From positions 60,470 to 124,469 of the forward strand of contig NZ_JBHUMY010000003.1 of the NCBI RefSeq assembly GCF_042685365.1: 64,000 nucleotides of DNA, in the 5' to 3' direction. The notes below the pieces were generated by a model. It was not told the origin of the DNA. It saw only the letters and a program-made list of their open reading frames with translations, and did no database searches. Shown piece by piece: positions 18,869-26,839 of this stretch. Each line of letters opens with the position of its first letter. Positions within the stretch are counted from its first letter, which is position 1. Made by a program: the position numbers and the translations under genes. This DNA is from Paenibacillus_AP thailandensis (GTDB taxonomy: Bacteria > Bacillota > Bacilli > Paenibacillales > Paenibacillaceae).

Positions 18869-19399
18869 TCAGTCGTCTTTCTTCATCAGTTCAGGCATAT
18901 CGAGCGCCGATGAAATATTGCACAGCATGCCCCTTGCCAGAAACAGGAATGTCCGCTCCTCCGGGTTCCGGATGCCGTTCTCGCGGAAAGCGTTCAGCAC
19001 GAGCAGGCGCACTTCGCGAAATCCTTTGCGCATGGCCTCCCGAATCGGTTCTTCTTGCATCGTCTGGGCCTGCATTTGCAAATAAGTTTCGTTCATATGC
19101 ATAGCCAAGATGTCCTCGTACGCATCGATGAGTTGACGTTCTAACTGTTCCGGCTCCGTTGCGGCTGCAATCACCTTCCGGAAGGAGTGAATGATTCTTT
19201 CCCATGAAACCTCCAGCGCGCTCAGCAGCAAAGCTTCCTTTGTAGCAAAAAAACGAAAAACATACGGCTGCGATATTTTCGCCCGTTCCGCAACCTGTGC
19301 CGTAGTGGCGCGATAATAGCCGGTTTCCGCAAACACTTCGATCGCCGCCGAAATAATTTCCTCTTTCCGATTCACCGTCGTCTTTTCATCTCTAGCCAT
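18869..19399 (-). CDS. TetR/AcrR-family transcriptional regulator
   Basis: 176 residues. The N-terminal TetR helix-turn-helix (TTAQVAERAKISQPYVFRFF) with flanking helices is followed by a divergent helical ligand domain. The start has AAAGGAG a few bases upstream, and a dyad at 19419-19440 overlaps the promoter zone, suggesting autorepression. It lies just upstream of the SDR gene and on the same strand. The ligand is unknown. Confidence 0.88.
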   Translation of the reverse strand: MARDEKTTVNRKEEIISAAIEVFAETGYYRATTAQVAERAKISQPYVFRFFATKEALLLSALEVSWERIIHSFRKVIAAATEPEQLERQLIDAYEDILAMHMNETYLQMQAQTMQEEPIREAMRKGFREVRLLVLNAFRENGIRNPEERTFLFLARGMLCNISSALDMPELMKKDD

Positions 19400-19418
19400 T
19401 TTTTATGCTCCTTTTCGA

Positions 19419-19440
19419 TTAGTGACTAATCAATAACTTC
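19419..19440. promoter_or_regulatory. Probable TetR autoregulatory operator
   Basis: TTAGTGACTAATCAAT followed by AACTTC matches 19 of 22 positions of the dyad at 18821 in the same orientation. It lies about 20 bp upstream of the TetR start codon. Confidence 0.55.
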
Positions 19441-19553
19441 TTAATTCGAGTATAGCTAAAATATCGGAAGGATGCAATTCACACGTTCGTATAACCGGAA
19501 CTGTTCATGAGCGAAGGAACAATTAAAAATTATTTAAAGAGACAATAACGAAT

Positions 19554-19595
19554 AACCCCCCGACCGGATTTGTGCCGGGACAGGGGGTTTTTAAT
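19554..19595. terminator. Terminator-like hairpin downstream of the GH105 gene
   Basis: AACCCCCCGACCGG pairs with GCCGGGACAGGGGGTT around a short loop, followed by TTTT on the plus strand. For the minus-strand GH105 gene the T-tract is weaker (GGTTATTCGTTATTG). Confidence 0.55.
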
Positions 19596-19654
19596 TTGGC
19601 GTACGTCAATGACCTGCCGCTTGCCGCTCGGGAGGACAGCAACTGAATCGTTTT

Positions 19655-20752
19655 TCAAATCTCCGCCCGATTCATTTCGTCGCACATGTAGAGAAAAGCG
19701 CCGACGCCGTGCAGATCGTTTTCGCTGGTCGGCCGGGCGATGTAGTGAGCGTAATCGCCGATTCCGGTGCCGATGCAGATCTGTCCGATGATCGCGTTGC
19801 CGTCCGCATCGAACTTCACCGTATCGATCACTCCTTGATAACCCTTCCGCGCATGCTCCATATACTTGGCGTCCAGATAGCCGAGCCGGACCGCTTTGGC
19901 AATGGCATGAACATACAATGCCGTACAGGAGACTTCCCGCCAATTATCCGGCCGGTCGCCTTTGTCGACGACCTGGAACCATAATCCGGTCACGGGATCC
20001 TGATATTTCGTCAAGGCGATAAGCAAATCTTGAAGAATGCCGACCATTTCCGCTTTGTCCTTATGATTGTCGGGCAGGTAGTCGAACATCTCGAGCATGG
20101 CGACAGGGTACCAGCCGATCGCGCGGCCCCAGAACTCCGGAGCCAAGCCCGTAACGGGGTCGGCCCAACGCGCTTGCTTGGTCTCATCCCACCCGTGATA
20201 CATCAGGCCGGTGACCGGGTCCTTCGTATGCCTCGCCATCAATATCGCCTGATAAGCCATCATGTCGAAATATTCGCTCTCGCCGAACGCACTCCCGAAA
20301 CGGACGGCGATCGGCCCCGCCATATACAGCCCGTCCAGCCACATTTGATTCTGGCAATTTCCTTTATGCCAGAAACCGCCCGACGGGTTCGTTCTCCAGG
20401 ATTTCAAGAGCGGAACAAGCGTATGCAGAGCTTTTTTATACCGTTCGTCTCCCGTTTGTTCATACAGGTTAAAGAGAAGCACGCCCGGCTGAATATCGTC
20501 CAGCTCGTCGGAGTTGTACTTCTTGATGCTGCCGTCCGCAAGAACGTGGCTGTCCACCCACCGTTTAATATATTCATAATACTTTTGTTTGCCGCTTGCT
20601 CTCCAGCATTTTTCCATACCGGATAAAAAAACGCCCTGATGGTAGTGAAAGCGGTCCGGCGGAAGCTTCTCCGGCTCAAACTTGTTCATCAGCGTGTCGC
20701 AAGCCTTTTCCGCCCATTCAAGCGGGGTCATTGCAGCAATCATCTCGTTCAT
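19655..20752 (-). CDS. GH105 unsaturated rhamnogalacturonyl hydrolase (YteR/YesR-like)
   Basis: 365 residues forming an alpha/alpha-barrel, close to the usual GH105 length. The catalytic aspartate is visible as Asp140 in NQMWLDGLYM, the position of Asp143 in B. subtilis YteR, and the second conserved acidic cluster is SDELDDIQPG. It removes the unsaturated galacturonyl residue left by rhamnogalacturonan lyases, and acts in the cytoplasm because it has no signal peptide. It is divergent from an AraC regulator at 20864. No lyase or transporter for this substrate is adjacent. Confidence 0.88.
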   Translation of the reverse strand: MNEMIAAMTPLEWAEKACDTLMNKFEPEKLPPDRFHYHQGVFLSGMEKCWRASGKQKYYEYIKRWVDSHVLADGSIKKYNSDELDDIQPGVLLFNLYEQTGDERYKKALHTLVPLLKSWRTNPSGGFWHKGNCQNQMWLDGLYMAGPIAVRFGSAFGESEYFDMMAYQAILMARHTKDPVTGLMYHGWDETKQARWADPVTGLAPEFWGRAIGWYPVAMLEMFDYLPDNHKDKAEMVGILQDLLIALTKYQDPVTGLWFQVVDKGDRPDNWREVSCTALYVHAIAKAVRLGYLDAKYMEHARKGYQGVIDTVKFDADGNAIIGQICIGTGIGDYAHYIARPTSENDLHGVGAFLYMCDEMNRAEI

Positions 20753-20863
20753 TCCTCCTTTTCATTTACAAGTTTATAGTAGCACTTCAATATGTACGTT
20801 TTTTGCGGTTTTCCGCGAATTCTTCTTATATTTTGCGAGGATGGATAGAAGTCGTATAATAGA

Positions 20864-21733
20864 ATGGATCAACAGGAGAGGATGCGGGGGGATATGACGG
20901 GAGAAGAAACGATTTTTTTCGGGAACGCCGAGGATTTCTCGGTATCCCACCGGAAGGCGCAAAGCCACCATATGCCGGCCAGCCATTTTCACAGCACGTA
21001 TGAAATCTATTATTTGATGTCCGGCGAACGGGAATTTTTTATTAAGGATCGCACGCTGGTCATCAACGAAGGCGATATCGTCATCGTCGCTCCGAACGTC
21101 CTGCATCGGACGACCAATGCGCCGAAGCCGAAGCATGAGCGGTTAATCGTCAACATTCACGAGAGATATATGGCCTTGAACAGTCCTTACGCCGACATTC
21201 TGAAGCTGCTGCTCGAGAAGGAATACGTCATCGTAAAATGTTCCCTGCAGGACCGGCTGACCGTCGAGGCGCTTGCGCAAGGGATTATGAAGGAAACAAT
21301 GGATAAGAAGCCCGGCTTCGAAATGTATGCCCAAACGTTGGTTATGCAGCTGCTCCTTATATGCTGCCGGCATGTGAAACAAAACAGCATGAGGCCGCCG
21401 GAATCGCCAAGCCCCATGCATGAAAGAATTTCGGAGATTGTCCGTTATATCAACAGCCATTATATGGAGGACATGTCGCTGCATTTGCTGGCGGAGAAAT
21501 TTTACGTCAGTCCCTATTATTTAAGCCGTTTTTTTAAAGAAGCGACGGGCTTTACGTTCGTCGAATATTTGAACAGCGTCAGAATCAAGGAAGCGAAAAA
21601 GCTTCTGGAGCAGTCCTCCATGAAGGTGTACCATATCGCCGCAAAAGTAGGCTTCGGCAGCGTAACGCATTTCGGCCGGGTGTTTAAATCCGTTACCGGA
21701 TACGCGCCGTTGCACTTTCGAAAAGGCAAGTAG
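20864..21733 (+). CDS. AraC-family regulator with N-terminal cupin, probably of GH105
   Basis: 289 residues. The N-terminal cupin-like sensor (HFHSTYEIYYLMSGEREFF) is followed by a C-terminal double helix-turn-helix (LAEKFYVSPYYLSRFFKEAT and HIAAKVGFGSVTHFGRVFKS). The divergent layout and 111-bp spacing suggest it activates the GH105 gene in response to a pectin-derived sugar. The start is uncertain: ATGs at 20864, 20882 and 20894 are possible, and the last has GCGGGGGG just before it. Confidence 0.88.
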   Translation: MDQQERMRGDMTGEETIFFGNAEDFSVSHRKAQSHHMPASHFHSTYEIYYLMSGEREFFIKDRTLVINEGDIVIVAPNVLHRTTNAPKPKHERLIVNIHERYMALNSPYADILKLLLEKEYVIVKCSLQDRLTVEALAQGIMKETMDKKPGFEMYAQTLVMQLLLICCRHVKQNSMRPPESPSPMHERISEIVRYINSHYMEDMSLHLLAEKFYVSPYYLSRFFKEATGFTFVEYLNSVRIKEAKKLLEQSSMKVYHIAAKVGFGSVTHFGRVFKSVTGYAPLHFRKGK

Positions 21734-21744
21734 CGCTCTAAAGA

Positions 21745-22662
21745 TTAATCCACCTTCAACACGATTTTTCCGCGGCCGTGCCGGCTTTCGATTGCCCGAT
21801 GCGCGTCGGCCGCCCGCTCCAGCGGGAATACCTCCCTGATATGGATGTGCAGCTTGCCTTGCGTATGCAGTTCCGCCAGCTCTGCCAGGCGGGCTGCCGA
21901 ACGTTCGCCCCGGACGACGCGAAGCCCAAGCTCCTCCACAAGGTCGTAGGCATAGAAGGTGCAGATGCGCTCCCTGTTCTCGACTAATTCGACCGCCGCA
22001 TACAGCCCTTCGCCTCCGGCCGTATCGAAGGCGCAATCGATTCCGTCCGGCGCGATGTTCCGAATCCGCTCGGCTAATCCTTCCTCGTACGTAACCGGGA
22101 CGGCGCCGAGCGAACGGACAAAGTCATGGTTGTTCTCGCTCGCCGTGCCGATAACCGTCTTGGCCCCCCACTCCTTCGCCAGCTGTACGGCGATAGAGCC
22201 TAACGAGCCGGCGGCGCCGTTGATCAGGACGGTATCGCCCGGTGCAACGCCGATCGCCTTCAAGGCGATATAAGCGCCTTGGCCGTTGCCGGTCAATCCG
22301 CCGGCGACTTCCCAGGTCATCGTTCGGGGCTTCGCGACGATCTGATCGGTACCGGCAACCACGTATTCGGCATAGCAGTTTAGCATGGCAAATCCAAGCA
22401 CTTCGTCGCCTGCGGAGAAGCCGGTTACGCCGTCCCCGACTTCGTCGATTACACCCGCGAATTCATTGCCTGGAATTTGCGGCAGTTTTACGGTCACGCC
22501 ATAAGACGGCGTCCAGCCGCTGCGGATCGCGCAGTCATAATGCTGCACGCCGGCCGTTTTGACGCGCACCCGAACTTGACCCGGTCCCGCATGCGGATCC
22601 GGCACCTCCATCGCCTTCATGACTTCCGGTCCTCCAAACGAAGTAAATGCTGCAGCTCTCAT
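21745..22662 (-). CDS. Zinc-independent NADP-dependent alcohol dehydrogenase/quinone oxidoreductase
   Basis: 305 residues of the medium-chain dehydrogenase superfamily, quinone oxidoreductase branch. It has an N-terminal GroES-like domain (GNEFAGVIDEVGDGV) and a nucleotide-binding domain with INGAAGSLGSIAVQLA. The cysteine cluster of structural-zinc members is absent. The likely reaction is NADPH-dependent reduction of a quinone or enone in the cytoplasm. AGGAGG precedes the ATG. It lies 32 bp after an MFS exporter on the same strand and is probably co-transcribed with it. Confidence 0.85.
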   Translation of the reverse strand: MRAAAFTSFGGPEVMKAMEVPDPHAGPGQVRVRVKTAGVQHYDCAIRSGWTPSYGVTVKLPQIPGNEFAGVIDEVGDGVTGFSAGDEVLGFAMLNCYAEYVVAGTDQIVAKPRTMTWEVAGGLTGNGQGAYIALKAIGVAPGDTVLINGAAGSLGSIAVQLAKEWGAKTVIGTASENNHDFVRSLGAVPVTYEEGLAERIRNIAPDGIDCAFDTAGGEGLYAAVELVENRERICTFYAYDLVEELGLRVVRGERSAARLAELAELHTQGKLHIHIREVFPLERAADAHRAIESRHGRGKIVLKVD

Positions 22663-22694
22663 TTATAGTCCTCCTTAGTTTTAGGTCAGAATGT

Positions 22695-24131
22695 TTAACG
22701 GTGCTGATTTGCTTCATGAACGAAGCCGCTCACTCGCCTTTTTCTCCTGCGGTCTTTTCGGCCGAACTGAAAATAATAGAACAATAAAATCAGCACATGC
22801 AAGACGGCCAGAACCAAATAAATATTGCTGTAAACGTACGCGGCCGGGCTCGTATTGACCGCATTCCAGCCGAAGCTTGCGCCCCGATCGACACTTGTGC
22901 TATAGACGCTTGCGGAAACGGCCCCGGCAATAAAGTTCAGCATCGACAAGAGTCCCATCCCTACCCCGATCTGCTCTTGCGGCAACGCCCGGGATATCGT
23001 ATTCGACAGCGCGATCATCATATAGGATAGCCCCACATTGCCCAGGATCAGAAACAAAGCCATATAGGCCGGCGAGATGCCCGCAAAGGATGAAAGCAAT
23101 AGGAAACAAGTCAATAACAGCGAAGAGGCCGTGTAAAAGACGTAAGGATTCCCTTTTTCATCCGCCAGCTTCCCCGCTTTCCGGCCCAGCATGGCGGTCG
23201 TGACGGCAGCCGGGACCATCGCGAAGCCGACCAGATGCGGGGCCAGATGATTGACCTGAGTTAGCAGCTGAGGGCTAAGAAAAGAAAGCGAGTAGCCGAT
23301 TCCCGAGTTCAGGAATGCCATCGCAAGCACTAGCGTATAGCTTTTATTCCGTAACAGTTCGAGCCGAATGAACGGGTTCGCCGAGAAACGGATTCGGATC
23401 ATAAACAAAACGAATAGAACTAGGCAGCCGATAAACGGAAGCCACGTTTCATTCGTAATCGCCAGCAGCAGCAGTGCGGCCGTTCCGGCAAGCAGTCCGC
23501 CGCCCAGCCAATCGACTTTGCCCGCTTTGCTGCGTTCGTCGTCCAAATATTTGCGATAATAGGGCAACGCGATCAATGTCAAAAGCGGAATGCAGAACAA
23601 CCATCGCCAATGGACGATACTCATGAGCAACGAGGCGACAACCGGGCCGATGGCGCTGCCGATCGCCAAGCCGGTCATCGATAATCCCAAAGCTCTCCCC
23701 CTGCTCTCCGGCGGAAAATAACGAACCGGGATAATGCCGCTCGTTGCCGGAATGACCGCCGCCCCCGCCGCCTGCAAGATTCGGCCGAGCAGAACCATCC
23801 AGTAAGCTTGCGCAGCCAGGCCGATCATCGAACCGACGGAAAAAAAGATCAAGCCGAACGTCAGCAAATCTTTCAGCTTGTAGATGTCGGCAAGTTTCCC
23901 GTAGATGACCGTTCCAATGGCATAGATTAATAAAAACGCTGACGTGACCCAGCTCACTTGAGCGAAAGTAAGCTGAAATTCCGCACGAATTTCGGGCAAA
24001 ACGATATTAAACATCGTCGCACTCATGACGGAGACGACTAGCGTGAATGCGAGAACTCGAATGAGGCGTTCTCCTGTTTGCCGCTCGGCGCCGCTTTCCA
24101 TTTTTTTCATCCTGCTTTCTGTAAGCTTCAT
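22695..24131 (-). CDS. MFS drug exporter (DHA2/EmrB-QacA type)
   Basis: 478 residues and a predicted 13-14 membrane segments, as in the 14-segment DHA2 group. It has the motif A loop (YGKLADIYKLKDLL) and the PATSGIIPVRYFPPESRGRALG segment. It should export hydrophobic compounds by proton antiport. It precedes the oxidoreductase gene and is divergent from a LysR regulator at 24282, likely its controller. The start could be the ATG at 24131 or in-frame ATGs 7-10 codons later. Confidence 0.88.
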   Translation of the reverse strand: MKLTESRMKKMESGAERQTGERLIRVLAFTLVVSVMSATMFNIVLPEIRAEFQLTFAQVSWVTSAFLLIYAIGTVIYGKLADIYKLKDLLTFGLIFFSVGSMIGLAAQAYWMVLLGRILQAAGAAVIPATSGIIPVRYFPPESRGRALGLSMTGLAIGSAIGPVVASLLMSIVHWRWLFCIPLLTLIALPYYRKYLDDERSKAGKVDWLGGGLLAGTAALLLLAITNETWLPFIGCLVLFVLFMIRIRFSANPFIRLELLRNKSYTLVLAMAFLNSGIGYSLSFLSPQLLTQVNHLAPHLVGFAMVPAAVTTAMLGRKAGKLADEKGNPYVFYTASSLLLTCFLLLSSFAGISPAYMALFLILGNVGLSYMMIALSNTISRALPQEQIGVGMGLLSMLNFIAGAVSASVYSTSVDRGASFGWNAVNTSPAAYVYSNIYLVLAVLHVLILLFYYFQFGRKDRRRKRRVSGFVHEANQHR

Positions 24132-24281
24132 TCTGAAGAGTCATGTAATTGAGGCAAGGGCTTCTTCCCGGGAAGGCTTACATTACTCTTGCATAGTTTT
24201 ATTTTATTGCGGATAATCAATATATAAAAATATATCTTGTTATATGTAATTCATTCCCTTGAGTATATAAGGAGGCCAAAG

Positions 24282-25151
24282 ATGGAGCTGCTGCAGCTTC
24301 AATACTTCCGAACGGTTGCCAAATTGGAACATATGTCCAAAGCGGCGGAACAACTGCGTATCGCCCAACCGGCTCTCAGCAAGACGATCGCCCGGCTGGA
24401 GAAAAATCTGGGCGTGCCGCTGTTCGACCGGGAAGGCAGGCAAATTCGGCTCAATACGTTCGGCAAGGCGTTTTTGAATAAAGTGGAGGCGGCGCTTGCG
24501 CTCTTGGAAGAGGGGCAAAAGGAAGTAGCCGATCTCGCCGGCTTGGAGCAAGGAAGCATTCACTTAGCGACGTCTTCTCTCGATCGTTTGTCGGAACCGC
24601 TGAACGCTTTCGTTTCTCTGCATCCGAATGTTCATTTCCGGATCACGCAAGCGTCTATGAACGAGATGGCCCGTCTCATCGAAGCCGGCGAAGTGGATTT
24701 TTGTTTTACTCCTTTGCCTATGCCGAGACCGGATTTCAGCTCGATGTCCGTCCTGTACGAGGATGTTTATCTGGCCGTTCCGCCCGGGCATCGATTATCG
24801 GGACGCCGGAGCGTCCGTTTAAACGAAGTGGCTCATGAACCGTTTATCGGTTATAAAGAAGGCTTCCATTTTCAAATCATGAATGAGGAATTTTTGCGCG
24901 CGGCGGGAATATCGCCGAGCTTCATCTGCAGAGTGGACGACGCACCCTCCATCGCCAAGCTTGTCTCCGCCGGACTTGGGGTTGCGCTCGTCGGCAATTG
25001 CGGTGGCCCGAATTCCCCGCTTCATCTGCTGTCGATCGAATCTCCGGATTGCAAGCGCCATTTCCAAATCGTATGGCATAACAAGCGTTACCTGTCGAAA
25101 GCCGCCCGTTCTTTCATCGATTATGTGTTCGAGTACTTTAACCGAAAATAA
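24282..25151 (+). CDS. LysR-family transcriptional regulator
   Basis: 289 residues from the ATG at 24282, which has a perfect AAGGAGG site; the frame is open further upstream but that part is not coding. The LysR helix-turn-helix at the N-terminus (LEHMSKAAEQLRIAQPALSK) is followed by the two-lobed effector domain. The 150-bp gap to the divergent MFS gene probably holds shared operators. The 3' end is only 3 bp from the convergent binding-protein gene. Confidence 0.9.
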   Translation: MELLQLQYFRTVAKLEHMSKAAEQLRIAQPALSKTIARLEKNLGVPLFDREGRQIRLNTFGKAFLNKVEAALALLEEGQKEVADLAGLEQGSIHLATSSLDRLSEPLNAFVSLHPNVHFRITQASMNEMARLIEAGEVDFCFTPLPMPRPDFSSMSVLYEDVYLAVPPGHRLSGRRSVRLNEVAHEPFIGYKEGFHFQIMNEEFLRAAGISPSFICRVDDAPSIAKLVSAGLGVALVGNCGGPNSPLHLLSIESPDCKRHFQIVWHNKRYLSKAARSFIDYVFEYFNRK

Positions 25152-25154
25152 TAT

Positions 25155-26786
25155 TTACTTCGCGGCATGCCGGCTATACCATTCATTGGCTTCCTGAAGC
25201 ACCTCCGTGCCGCCGGCCGCCATAAACTCGCTCACGAATTCGTCGAAATACTCCAAAGGCTTATCGCCTGTAATGATAGAGATATAAGCTTTGTTTCTGA
25301 GCTTTATTAATTCGGGTCCGTATTTGATTAACGAAGGGGTCGCCACCTCCAGCGCATTGTAGATGCCGTCCTGATCCAGCCTCAAGGTTGCGGCCCATTT
25401 CTCCCTTTTTTCCGTAGGCATAAGCGGAACGGTCATGCCTAGTCCGGTACCGATCGTGTTCTGATAGCTGAACGTCTTGTCGTAAGGAGGAAGCACAATC
25501 ACATCTTCCTTGAAGGCGCCGGCCCACTGCCAGTGCGTTCCCTGGATGCCGTACTTCATCGAAGCGGCTTCATCCGGGTCGGGATTGGCGCTCACATAGT
25601 CAAGAATTTGAAGGATCGTCTCCATCTTGCCCGGCACTTTGGCGGCTTCGGCTCCGATGGCCGTGAAGCTCATCAGCATGTCATAGGCTTTGGAGCCCCG
25701 TTTGCCGTCCGGTCCGCAAAAGGGCCTGCCGAACACGATTCGGGCGCTTGGGTTGATAGCGGTTAATTCCTTCGCGTTAAACGTCGCTTCGACGGGAGTC
25801 TCCTCGCCGTTCGAATTCCATATGAAATAATCCCCGTCTTGAATCCAATGATAGTAATTTCCCATGGAGGTCATACCGATCGTTCCTAGAATAAAGGAAT
25901 GGGAAAGATGCTTGTAGCCTCCCTTGTTCTCCCCGGTAATAAACTCCGGATCGATGACGCCGTCCCGATACCACTTTACAAGATACTTCAGCGCCTCCTT
26001 CATCTCCGGCTGCAAGGCGCCTACGACCAGCTTCCGGTTCTTAACGCCAAAATAGAGCTGGTCGGCGAAAACAATTTGCCCGAAGGCGCCGAAGACGACG
26101 TTCATTCCTTCGCTGGACAGTCCATAAGTATCTTTTACGCCGTTGCCGTCCGGATCCTCATTCGCGAACGCATAGATGACCTTTTCGAATTCGGCCAGCG
26201 TGTTGGGCACCGGCAGGCCGAGATGATCCAGCCAATCTTTGCGGTAAACGACGGGGATCCGATAAATATTCGTCGGATTAATGACCGGGATGCCGTAATA
26301 TTTTCCGTCGATTTTGCCGTAATCCTGATAGGCGGGCGCGTTGTCCCGGATCGCTTTCATAATGTTCGGAGCGTACTTATCCAGCATCTCCTCCGGAATT
26401 TCGGCAAGCACGCCTTGCTGTTGATATTTAAGAAGATCCTGGGGCTGTCTGACCCTGAACAAATCGGGAATCGAGCCTTGAGCCAGCTTCATGTCCAGGA
26501 GCGCTTCATATTTATTGTTCTCCAGATTCCAGAACAGCAAATTAACATTAAATTTCTGTTCCACGTACCGAACCATCTCCGCATCCTCGGAGACAGGAAG
26601 GTTCTGATGCATGGTCCACGAGATATCGTACCGAGGAGCGCCGGAAGCCGCCGGGATCTGCGAGGGCTCCGCTTCGGAGGCGGACATCGGGATCCCCGCA
26701 CAGCCGCTCACTGTACCTAACGCCGTTGCAACCGTAACTAATGCACACATGCCGCGCCATACGCAACGTAATTTCTTTTTTTCCAT
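25155..26786 (-). CDS. Solute-binding lipoprotein (ABC family 1), no permease nearby
   Basis: 543 residues with a lipoprotein signal ending in the lipobox TVSGC (lipidated Cys29). It is a large carbohydrate-binding type resembling YtcQ/LplA, with the family's FANEDPDGNGVKDTYGLS segment. It lies 53 bp after a membrane-anchored AraC regulator on the same strand, a pairing usual for oligosaccharide uptake systems. The two permeases expected alongside are missing on both sides. It may serve permeases elsewhere or act as a sensor for its regulator. Confidence 0.88.
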   Translation of the reverse strand: MEKKKLRCVWRGMCALVTVATALGTVSGCAGIPMSASEAEPSQIPAASGAPRYDISWTMHQNLPVSEDAEMVRYVEQKFNVNLLFWNLENNKYEALLDMKLAQGSIPDLFRVRQPQDLLKYQQQGVLAEIPEEMLDKYAPNIMKAIRDNAPAYQDYGKIDGKYYGIPVINPTNIYRIPVVYRKDWLDHLGLPVPNTLAEFEKVIYAFANEDPDGNGVKDTYGLSSEGMNVVFGAFGQIVFADQLYFGVKNRKLVVGALQPEMKEALKYLVKWYRDGVIDPEFITGENKGGYKHLSHSFILGTIGMTSMGNYYHWIQDGDYFIWNSNGEETPVEATFNAKELTAINPSARIVFGRPFCGPDGKRGSKAYDMLMSFTAIGAEAAKVPGKMETILQILDYVSANPDPDEAASMKYGIQGTHWQWAGAFKEDVIVLPPYDKTFSYQNTIGTGLGMTVPLMPTEKREKWAATLRLDQDGIYNALEVATPSLIKYGPELIKLRNKAYISIITGDKPLEYFDEFVSEFMAAGGTEVLQEANEWYSRHAAK

Positions 26787-26839
26787 GCGGCAACCTCCCT
26801 CCTAAAACTATCGCTCCCGCTTTCGTCAAGCCGAAGCGG

